Assembly: GCA_001871575.1 (NCBI GenBank)
Contig: MNXV01000007.1
Span: 1 to 35,966, forward strand
DNA: 35,966 nt
DNA from: Caldisericum sp. CG2_30_36_11
GTDB taxonomy: Bacteria; Caldisericota; Caldisericia; Caldisericales; Caldisericaceae
Direction of reading: 5' to 3'
Shown in pieces: positions 8,806 to 16,798 of this stretch. Position 1 is the stretch's first letter. Each line of letters starts with the position of its first letter. Under the pieces are notes generated by a model. It saw nothing but the letters and a program-made list of their open reading frames with translations, was not told where the DNA came from and made no database searches. Position numbers and translations under genes: made by a program.

Positions 8806-10211
8806 AGTTATTCACGTATTCCCCTGGTGGTACGGAAATTGAAGAAGAAAAATGGACAAAGGATAAACCTTTTGTTAAGTTACCACCTCCCTCTATTGCA
8901 GTAATTCCTCTTTCACAGCATACAGGTGCCCCTAATGTCCCTGCTGTCAAAATTGGTGATCATGTAAAAATTGGAATGGTAATAGGCTCAACGAGTGCTC
9001 CCGTATCTGCACCAGTCCATGCCTCAGTGTCTGGAGATGTTATTGCAATAGAAGATAGACTTTGTCCTGCAGGAAATAAGATTCAAAGTATTATCATTAA
9101 GAACGATTTTAAAGAAGAAGAAGCTGAGTTCGAGCACGTGGACTCTATCGAAAATTTTACCCCAGAAGAGCTCATAAAGAAAATAAGAGATGCAGGAATT
9201 GTTGGGTTAGGTGGAGCTGCGTTTCCTACTTCCATTAAACTTTCTCCGCCAAAAAATAAAGTAATTGAAACGGTTATAGGAAATGGTGCTGAATGTGAAG
9301 CTTATCTTACCACTGATTATCGAGTAATGATTGAATCCCCAGACGAAATTATAAACGGTATTTTAATAGAGCTAAAAATATTAAATGCAAAAAGAGGAAT
9401 CATAGCAGTCGAGGACAATAAAATAGATGCTGCCGACTTGCTAGCTAAAAAAATAGCAGAAAGAAATTTAGAGGATAAGATCGAGGTTGTTTTGCTTAAA
9501 ACTAAGTATCCTCAAGGTGGCGAAAAACAACTTATAAAAGCTGTTTTAGGAAGAGAGGTTCCGTCTGGAGGATTGCCACTCGATGTTGGGACAGTAGTAC
9601 AAAATGTAGGAACCCTGAAGGCAATAAGCGAAGCAATTTTCTACGGAAAGCCGCTTATAGAAAGAGGTATCACAATATCTGGTACTGCAATTAAGAACCC
9701 TGGGAATTATATAGTAAGAATAGGTACACAGGTTAGTGAGATTATTGATAAAGTCGGTGGATTGAACAAAAAACTTAGAAAACTTGTCTTCGGCGGTCCA
9801 ATGACTGGTGTTGCCCAATCTTCTTTAGAAGTACCTGTCTTGAAAGGCACCTCGGGAATCTTGTTTTTTGGTGAAGAATCTTTAGAAATGGCGCCAGAAG
9901 AAGAATCACCATGTATTAGATGTGCAAGTTGTGTTGATTCCTGCCCAATTGGTCTTCTTCCGGTTTTTTTAGATCATGCTTATAGAAGAAATGATATGAA
10001 ACTAGCAGAATCTCTCTATGCGGTAGACTGTATTGAATGCGGTGCGTGCTCATTTGTTTGTCCTGCAAAAAGACACCTTACAGAAAATATAAAAAAAGCG
10101 AAACAATCAATTCTTAAGCAGAGGAAAATTGAAGCTGCAAAACAAGCTGCATTTGAAAAGCTTAAACAAAAAAGATTACAGGAAGCTAAGGAAAAGGAGG
10201 CAAAGAAATGA
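8802..10211 (+). CDS. rnfC: Electron transport complex subunit RnfC
   Basis: GLGGAAFPTSIKL, NGAECEAYLTTDYR, two 4Fe-4S motifs CIRCASCVDSCP and CIECGACSFVCP; operon context. Confidence 0.93.
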   Translation: MKLFTYSPGGTEIEEEKWTKDKPFVKLPPPSIAVIPLSQHTGAPNVPAVKIGDHVKIGMVIGSTSAPVSAPVHASVSGDVIAIEDRLCPAGNKIQSIIIKNDFKEEEAEFEHVDSIENFTPEELIKKIRDAGIVGLGGAAFPTSIKLSPPKNKVIETVIGNGAECEAYLTTDYRVMIESPDEIINGILIELKILNAKRGIIAVEDNKIDAADLLAKKIAERNLEDKIEVVLLKTKYPQGGEKQLIKAVLGREVPSGGLPLDVGTVVQNVGTLKAISEAIFYGKPLIERGITISGTAIKNPGNYIVRIGTQVSEIIDKVGGLNKKLRKLVFGGPMTGVAQSSLEVPVLKGTSGILFFGEESLEMAPEEESPCIRCASCVDSCPIGLLPVFLDHAYRRNDMKLAESLYAVDCIECGACSFVCPAKRHLTENIKKAKQSILKQRKIEAAKQAAFEKLKQKRLQEAKEKEAKK

Positions 10212-11206
10212 CTGAAGATATGGTAGATCTCGTTGTAACTTCAGCGCCTCACGTAAGAAAAAAAATAAAGACTTCTCAAATAATGAGAGATGTTCTAATT
10301 GCTTTGGTACCTGCAACAGTCGGCGGCTTATACTTTTTTGGCACAGGGCATACTTTAGGAGTCATTATTGTTGCAGTACTTTCTACTATTCTGGCAGAAT
10401 ATTTGGGAAACCTTATATTTAGAAAGAAAAGCACTTTATGGGATTTTTCCTCTGGTGTTACAGGACTTCTGCTTGCGCTTGTCCTTCCTCCAGGCTCACC
10501 TTATTGGATGGTGGTCGTAGGTGCATTTTCTGCAATTTTTATTGGCAAGATTATTTTTGGTGGTATCGGTTCTAACCCGTTTAATCCAGCTCTTGTTGGG
10601 AGAGCAGTTTTGATGGTCTCGTGGCCTACTTTTATGACGATGTGGTTAAAACCTTTTTATTGGAAAATTGGCAGTCAATCTCTTGATGCTATTACCTCTG
10701 CAACTCCGCTTAATATTGTAAAATTGCAAAGCTACTCTGCTTTGATCCAGCAGTTTGGTTCTAAAATAGCACTATATAAGGTGCTCTTTATAGGAAATGT
10801 TGGTGGTTGTATCGGAGAGACCTCAGCTTTATTGCTTTTGATAGGTGGCATTTACCTTTTAGTAAAGAAAGTTATAGATTGGAGAATTCCATTTACTTAT
10901 ATAATTTCTGTATTTGTTTTCTCTTTTATTTTTGGCAGAGACCCTTTGTTTTCGATTCTTGCAGGAGGTCTTTTCCTTGGAGCATTTTTTATGGCGACTG
11001 ATTATAGTTCCTCACCTGTAATGCCAAAAGGAAAGATTATTTTTGGAATTTTCGTTGGTTTTCTTACTGTAATAATAAGGCAATTTAGTCCATACCCTGA
11101 GGGGGTAATGTTCTCGATCCTTCTTGGTAATGCCTTTGTCCCTTATTTTGACAAACTACGACCTCATGTTTATGGCGTTTTTGCAAAAAGGGGAGGCAAA
11201 GCATGA
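10208..11206 (+). CDS. rnfD: Electron transport complex subunit RnfD
   Basis: Multi-TM; flavinylation-type motif SATPL in DAITSATPLNIVKL; GSNPFNPALVGRA. Confidence 0.93.
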   Translation: MTEDMVDLVVTSAPHVRKKIKTSQIMRDVLIALVPATVGGLYFFGTGHTLGVIIVAVLSTILAEYLGNLIFRKKSTLWDFSSGVTGLLLALVLPPGSPYWMVVVGAFSAIFIGKIIFGGIGSNPFNPALVGRAVLMVSWPTFMTMWLKPFYWKIGSQSLDAITSATPLNIVKLQSYSALIQQFGSKIALYKVLFIGNVGGCIGETSALLLLIGGIYLLVKKVIDWRIPFTYIISVFVFSFIFGRDPLFSILAGGLFLGAFFMATDYSSSPVMPKGKIIFGIFVGFLTVIIRQFSPYPEGVMFSILLGNAFVPYFDKLRPHVYGVFAKRGGKA

Positions 11207-11796
11207 AATCACTGGTAAAATTTACAATAACACTTGGAGCCTTAGGTGTTATTGTTGGCCTTTTGCTTGTAATGGTGTATAGAATAACTCTTCCAGTTAT
11301 AAATTCACAGGATCTTAAAGCTTTAAATGAAGGTCTTGCAGGTGTTTTCCCTGGAGATAATACTTTTGAAAAACTAAATGAAACACTTAAGTCTTCAGAT
11401 CAAACAATAACTATTGGTGACTGTTATGAAGTTAAAAATGGCGGGAATATAGTAGGACTTGTTGTGACCGTAAGCTCGCCAGGTAGTCAGGCTCCAATTA
11501 AAATGCTTGTTGGAGTAAAGAAAGATGGAACTATAAGTGGAGTAAAAATTCTTTCTATGTCTGAAACACCTGGTCTTGGAGCCAATGCAGATAATCCTAC
11601 TTATTTTGTTAATAGGGATAAGAAAATAACATTTCTTGATCAATTTACTGGTAAAAATGCTTTGAAAGATCCGCTTGTTCCAAAACAGGATATCATTGCA
11701 TTAACTGGAGCGACTATTACATCAAATGCTGTTTCTAAAGGAGTGAAAATTGCAGGTGAAGTTGGCTACAATTATTTGAAGGGGGTGGCACCGTGA
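11203..11796 (+). CDS. rnfG: Electron transport complex subunit RnfG (FMN-binding)
   Basis: FMN-binding motif TGATITSNAV, SETPGLGA; single N-terminal TM. Confidence 0.92.
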   Translation: MKSLVKFTITLGALGVIVGLLLVMVYRITLPVINSQDLKALNEGLAGVFPGDNTFEKLNETLKSSDQTITIGDCYEVKNGGNIVGLVVTVSSPGSQAPIKMLVGVKKDGTISGVKILSMSETPGLGANADNPTYFVNRDKKITFLDQFTGKNALKDPLVPKQDIIALTGATITSNAVSKGVKIAGEVGYNYLKGVAP

Positions 11797-12398
11797 AAAA
11801 GTACTTAAAGATTATTTGGGATGGCATTAGCCCTGCAAATCCTGTTCTCATAATAGCAATTGGACTTTGCTCTGTAATTGCTGTTTCTAACTCTGTAAAA
11901 AGTGCTCTACTCATGACCTTTTCTTTTGGTCTGGTTTTGATACCATCAGAAATAATCATTTCTACAATTCGCAAACTTATCCCGGATGAAATAAGAGTTC
12001 CAATGTTTGTGGTTGTAATTGCTGCATTTACAACTATGTCAGTACTTCTTTCGAGGGCGTATTTTACCACGATATACGATGTAATTAAACTTTATATTTT
12101 ACTTATAGTTGTTAACTGCATTATTATTGGAAGAGCGGAGGCTTTTGCTTACGTTCATCCAGTAGTTGAGTCTCTTTTTGATGGAATTGGAATGACAATA
12201 GGCTATGGATGGGTGCTTACTGCAATTGCAGTGGTTAGAGAATTGCTCGGCAAAGGTACATTGGCAGGAATTCAAGTTTTACCTCAGAGCTTCCAACCTG
12301 CATTGATTATGATTCTTCCTCCTGCTGGTTTTTTGATGATCGGGATACTTGTTGGAGCTCTTGAAACATATCTAAGAAAGAAGGGAGATAAAAAATGA
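11793..12398 (+). CDS. rnfE: Electron transport complex subunit RnfE
   Basis: NPVLIIAIGLCSVIAVSNSVKSAL; multi-TM; operon position. Confidence 0.9.
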   Translation: MKKYLKIIWDGISPANPVLIIAIGLCSVIAVSNSVKSALLMTFSFGLVLIPSEIIISTIRKLIPDEIRVPMFVVVIAAFTTMSVLLSRAYFTTIYDVIKLYILLIVVNCIIIGRAEAFAYVHPVVESLFDGIGMTIGYGWVLTAIAVVRELLGKGTLAGIQVLPQSFQPALIMILPPAGFLMIGILVGALETYLRKKGDKK

Positions 12399-12994
12399 GC
12401 TTCTCACATTATCTTGTCGATTTAGCAAAGATTTTTGTTTCATCTTCAATTATTAATAATATTATCTTGATCCAATTTCTTGGATTGTGCTCTTATATAG
12501 GTCTTACAGATAATATGAGTTCTTCTATTGGTATGAGCTTCGCAGTTATTTTTGTTACCGTTTCGTCTTCGATATTAACCTGGGTTATTGACCACTGGAT
12601 TTTGATTCCGTCTCACTTGCAGCCAGTTCTTCAAATTACTTCTTTTATTCTTGTTATCGGCTCTTTTGTAGGACTTGTGCAAATATACCTGAAAAAGGCT
12701 TCTCCTAATTTGTATAAAGCAATGGGTATTTACCTTCCTCTTATTGCAACAAACTGTATAATTCTTGGTGTTACCTTTATTAATTCAATGAATAATTACG
12801 ATTTCATTCAATCAATCGTCGAGGCAATAGGAATTTCTCTTGGTTATACATTAGCGATGATAATGCTTGCTGGCATTAGAGAAAGATTGCGCAATTCTGA
12901 TGTTCCCCAGTTTTTTAAGGGCAAGGCAATTGCGTTTATGGTATCTGGCATTTTAGCACTTGCATTTTTAGGCTTTCAAGGTATGATTAAATAA
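12395..12994 (+). CDS. rnfA: Electron transport complex subunit RnfA
   Basis: NNIILIQFLGLCSYIGLTDNMSSSIGM; GIRERL; multi-TM; operon position. Confidence 0.9.
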   Translation: MSFSHYLVDLAKIFVSSSIINNIILIQFLGLCSYIGLTDNMSSSIGMSFAVIFVTVSSSILTWVIDHWILIPSHLQPVLQITSFILVIGSFVGLVQIYLKKASPNLYKAMGIYLPLIATNCIILGVTFINSMNNYDFIQSIVEAIGISLGYTLAMIMLAGIRERLRNSDVPQFFKGKAIAFMVSGILALAFLGFQGMIK

Positions 12995-13007
12995 GAGAGG
13001 TTTTCAA

Positions 13008-13319
13008 ATGAAAGATATTATTATATCTGTTGCAACACTTGGTGGATTTGGAGCACTTTTTGGAGTATTGCTTGGGGTTTTTAATGAGAGGTTTAAAGTA
13101 GAGGAAAATCCTTTATCAAAAGCAATATACGATGCCCTTCCTCATGGAGAGTGTGGCGCCTGTGGTTTTCCGGGTTGCTTTCCCTGTGCAGAGGCTATTG
13201 CTGAGAACAGAGCAGTCCTTGATGCCTGTACTGTTGGAGGCCAGGAAACAGCAAAAAAAGTTAAGGAAGTATTAGAAAATTTTAAGAAAGAAAATAATAA
13301 GCAATTTTCGAATTTTTGA
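13008..13319 (+). CDS. rnfB: Short RnfB: TM helix plus Fe-S domain only
   Basis: CGACGFPGCFPCAEAIAENRAVLDACTVGG matches the RnfB 4Fe-4S domain, but only 103 aa with no downstream ferredoxin motifs. Confidence 0.85.
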   Translation: MKDIIISVATLGGFGALFGVLLGVFNERFKVEENPLSKAIYDALPHGECGACGFPGCFPCAEAIAENRAVLDACTVGGQETAKKVKEVLENFKKENNKQFSNF

Positions 13320-13358
13320 TTTTTTTATAAATTTATAATAATATTTAAAGGGGGCAAG

Positions 13359-16067
13359 ATGGTTAGGATAAAGTTGTTGTTTTTACTAATTTTTGTATTA
13401 GTTTTCACATGGATTTCTGTTCCTGTTGTAATGTCCTATAGTGAAATTTCAGTAGAAATTTCCAATAACCTATCTTTCCCTTTAGAAAAATCAGTTCAAT
13501 TCTCAGTTGAACTCCCCGGATTTAAGGTATCTAATAATATTTCAGTAAATGATGGACCCGCTAAGCTTCCTGTTGAAATCGTTAAAGTGGAAAATAATAT
13601 AGTTACTTTGAAATCTTTATTGGAATTCAAGGCTTCTGAGAAAAAACGGCTAATGGTACGATACGGAGACGATATAAGTAAGGAATACACTAAGATTTTT
13701 AAACCAGATTTTATAGGAAATTATTTTATTGGATTTGGAAGCGACAATCTTTATATAGTTTCAATGGCTACTCAAAATTCCGTGAAAATTAGCGATTCTA
13801 AAGGAAAAGTTCTTCTTGATAAAACTCTTGGTTTAAACGAAACTGCTGGTCTAATTCTTGGAAAGGACCAAACTTTCGAAATCAGGAGTGATAAGCCTGT
13901 TTTTGCTGAACTAAGTTCCCTCAAGCTAGATTATGTCAGCAATAGCTCTGATGATACTACCTCGGTTTATGGTAGTTATTTTACTATATTTATACCTAAA
14001 GAAATTTTTGTTTCTGCTTACAAAAATACTCATATCAAGATACAAAACCTTAAAGGTGAAGTTGTTTTTGATGGAGATTTACCCGAAAGAGGGGTTTATA
14101 GCAATTTATCTTTAAAACCTGATTTTTATACAATTGAAACAGATGTTCCCGTAAGTATACAATTTGGTTATTCAGACGATAACATTTACACAATTTTTTA
14201 TGGGAATTTAAACTCTTTTAAGGGAGTCTCTTTTGGAGACATTATTTATTCATCACTTTATCCTGATACTACTGTGACGTTTAAAACAAAAGATAAGATC
14301 TATGACTCTGAAAATTTAAAAACCCCGGGTGATTATTCATTGAAGGAAGTGGTAAAAGAATTTAGTGAGGAAACTACTGAATATGAATTTGTTTACATAA
14401 AATTCTCCGCCCCGGTATTTATTTATTCAAATTCTAGCTCGGGCAATACAGGAGGAGAGCAAATACCCTCCATTGATGGCTCAGGGAAGACTTTTGTGTT
14501 TAGAACGGGAAAGATTTATAATTTTGAGAGTATAAACCATAAAAGAAAAGTTGTGGTTGTTGCAGAAAACGATAATACTAATGTTAGTTTTAATGGAAAA
14601 AATTTAATTTTAAATTCTTTAGAAAGTTATAGTGAAAATCTTGCAAATAGTTTTTCTCTTGTTAAAATAGAAAGTGATAAACCTATTGCTGTGTTTGAAA
14701 CAGGAATTGATAGTGACCTTGAATGTTTATCGGTTCTTCTTCCAATTCTTGATGAATACTCTATCTCACCAGTCACGATAGTAAAGAGCAGCGGCAATGA
14801 ATCAGTTCAAACTGAATTGCCCGCCCTTATGAAAAAGATTAAGGAATTTTTCGGAAAAATGGGACAAGGAATAATTTCTTTAAAATTTTATGATGGATTA
14901 AAGAATTTTTGGCAGAAAATTCTTTCATTATTGATGCCTGTTTCTCAAAGCTTAAAACCCTATCTTTCTAATTATTTTCCATCATTAACAGTAGAGATGC
15001 TCTCAGTTATAATCTTTTACATTATTTTGTTTATTGTAATTATCATACTTCTTTTTGCTTTTAAACCGAGAAAGAGAAAAACTGTGCCAAAAGTTACAAT
15101 TGAAGAAATAAGCGGGAGACCTGTCTCTTTCAATATAGATACTTTAGAGGAAAAAGAGGCTATCTTGGTAGAGGAAGAAAAGCCAAGAATAATGAAACTA
15201 TCCGAAACAGAAAAACAAGCTCCCGTGAAGACTGATAAAGGAGTAAGCGCTCTTAAAGAACAGGAGAAGCAAAAACCCGAAGAAATAACAATTACCGAGA
15301 AACAATTTGGCAGAAAATTTGCACGATTTAGATCTAAAGAAGTAAAAAAAATTTCACTTCCAGAAGGGCTTACAAAAACTCCTGGACAGGTAGAGGAAAT
15401 ACCACAAAAAATTGAAGAAAAAGCTGAAAAGCCTTTAAAAGAAAAAAGAATTGAAAAAGAAAAACCAGTTACAGAGGAATTAAAGCCGATTGAATCGGTT
15501 GAACAAAAAGCAGAACAGGTTCCTGCTATTAGCGAAGAGGAAAAGAAGAAAGCTGAAGAAATGGAAAAGGAAAAAGTAGAAGAACCCTTGTCTTCTATAG
15601 AGATTCTTTTAGGGAAGCTTAAAAAAGAAGAGAAACCTGAAGAAAAGTTAGAACAAGCACCTGAGAAACCAGTCTCTGCACCTCAAGAAATTAAACCTGT
15701 TCTGAAAAAAACTTTTGAACACACTTTTGTAGCAGATGCAGAATCGCTTAACAGGATTTTTGAAGCCATTGCTAATGATGAAAATACAAAAAAGCTTGTA
15801 ATAAGCAAGGTTTTTATATCTGCTACTGAACGAGAAAAAATAAATTTCGATATTAACGATAAGTATAGATTAGGTTTAATAGCACTCACGCCTATAGAAT
15901 TAAGGATTGCTGAGGATATCGGCAAGAGGATTAATGCTAAGGCTGGTACAGGAGAAGCAATTCTAATTGCACGTAAGATTAGAGCACTCGATGTTGTAGT
16001 TTCTGATAGACCTGCGCTTACAAATTACCAAGGTATATTAATTAATAAAATAGAAGACATTGTATAA
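13359..16067 (+). CDS. Large exported/membrane protein: N-terminal extracellular beta-rich region, TM, charged linker, C-terminal PIN-like domain
   Basis: N-terminal hydrophobic signal, TM LSVIIFYIILFIVIIILLFAF followed by KPRKRK, a Glu/Lys-rich linker, and a C-terminal PIN-like pattern FVADAESL...GTGEAILIARKI...VVVSDRPALTN. Confidence 0.65.
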   Translation: MVRIKLLFLLIFVLVFTWISVPVVMSYSEISVEISNNLSFPLEKSVQFSVELPGFKVSNNISVNDGPAKLPVEIVKVENNIVTLKSLLEFKASEKKRLMVRYGDDISKEYTKIFKPDFIGNYFIGFGSDNLYIVSMATQNSVKISDSKGKVLLDKTLGLNETAGLILGKDQTFEIRSDKPVFAELSSLKLDYVSNSSDDTTSVYGSYFTIFIPKEIFVSAYKNTHIKIQNLKGEVVFDGDLPERGVYSNLSLKPDFYTIETDVPVSIQFGYSDDNIYTIFYGNLNSFKGVSFGDIIYSSLYPDTTVTFKTKDKIYDSENLKTPGDYSLKEVVKEFSEETTEYEFVYIKFSAPVFIYSNSSSGNTGGEQIPSIDGSGKTFVFRTGKIYNFESINHKRKVVVVAENDNTNVSFNGKNLILNSLESYSENLANSFSLVKIESDKPIAVFETGIDSDLECLSVLLPILDEYSISPVTIVKSSGNESVQTELPALMKKIKEFFGKMGQGIISLKFYDGLKNFWQKILSLLMPVSQSLKPYLSNYFPSLTVEMLSVIIFYIILFIVIIILLFAFKPRKRKTVPKVTIEEISGRPVSFNIDTLEEKEAILVEEEKPRIMKLSETEKQAPVKTDKGVSALKEQEKQKPEEITITEKQFGRKFARFRSKEVKKISLPEGLTKTPGQVEEIPQKIEEKAEKPLKEKRIEKEKPVTEELKPIESVEQKAEQVPAISEEEKKKAEEMEKEKVEEPLSSIEILLGKLKKEEKPEEKLEQAPEKPVSAPQEIKPVLKKTFEHTFVADAESLNRIFEAIANDENTKKLVISKVFISATEREKINFDINDKYRLGLIALTPIELRIAEDIGKRINAKAGTGEAILIARKIRALDVVVSDRPALTNYQGILINKIEDIV

Positions 16068-16130
16068 TCTTAGTAGACTTGTTTTCTAAAAAATGAGTTG
16101 AGTATCAGTGTTGATATTATATTTATACCT

Positions 16131-16203
16131 AACCTGAGCGATTCTCCAAACTTTCCTCTATTTCTTTAAAATTGCAAAGATTGCAGGTTACAAAAGAGTA
16201 AAT
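16131..16203 (+). repeat. Hairpin repeat-like copy F with a long loop
   Basis: AACCTG (16131-16136) / CAGGTT (16185-16190) followed by ACAAAAGAGTAAA. Confidence 0.4.
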
Positions 16204-16219
16204 CGTCGCTTTTGCGATT

Positions 16220-16327
16220 CTATTTTTCTTGGATAAAACATAGATTTGATATATACTTCTCACGTAAAAGATTATCAAAGACATAGCTATCAAAGAAATT
16301 GACATTTTTGTTCTGTTTTCCTATCAT
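16220..16327 (-). pseudogene. 35-aa minus-strand ORF, possible N-terminal remnant of a transposase
   Basis: rc: SD ggaggtag, spacer, ATG; MIGKQNKNVNFFDSYVFDNLLREKYISNLCFIQEK*. N-terminus resembles IS1182-like transposase starts from memory only. Confidence 0.35.
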
Positions 16328-16482
16328 TCTCTACCTCCAACAGTTTGTTTATTCCTATCATAATTTTATCATAAATGCCAGAAAAATTAATACAAATGCT
16401 TCTTTTATTGGGATTTTTTGAAAGATTTTACTTGATCAAAACAACCGAAAGAGAGGTTTTTCAGAGACCTCTGTACATATAT

Positions 16483-16510
16483 TTGACTTTCGCTTGCGTT
16501 TTGTTATAAT
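16483..16510 (+). promoter_or_regulatory. Promoter of the formate dehydrogenase operon
   Basis: TTGACT (16483-16488) - 16 nt - TATAAT (16505-16510), 58 nt before the first ORF. Confidence 0.65.
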
Positions 16511-16567
16511 TTCAAAAGTGAAATTATTTACACGGATGTTGAAATTCTTTACGTTTAAGGAGGTAAA

Positions 16568-16774
16568 ATGGCTGAATCGAAATATCCACAAGTAGACTGC
16601 GAGATTAGACGTTGGGGTACAAGTCCCGAGTCTCTCATTCAGGTGCTTCACGGAAGCCAGGAACGTATTGGCTATTTACCGAAAGAGGCATTGCAATATA
16701 TCGCAGAAAATTTGAACGTTCCTCTTTCTAAGGTTTATGGAGTTGTCACTTTTTACAACTATTCTATGGCTTGA
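16568..16774 (+). CDS. Short NuoE-like N-terminal helical domain protein
   Basis: 68 aa; HGSQERIGYLPKEALQYIAENLNVPLSKVYGVVTFYNYS matches the NuoE/HndA N-terminal half; lacks the 2Fe-2S thioredoxin-like half; SD aaggaggt. Confidence 0.75.
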   Translation: MAESKYPQVDCEIRRWGTSPESLIQVLHGSQERIGYLPKEALQYIAENLNVPLSKVYGVVTFYNYSMA

Positions 16775-16798
16775 ATATATTATACAAGGAGGTAAAAA

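Noticed and set aside
16452-16472. Inverted repeat AGAGGT...ACCTCT just upstream of the FDH promoter
   Set aside because: Only 6 bp with a 9-nt gap; may be an operator, but chance occurrence is plausible in this composition.
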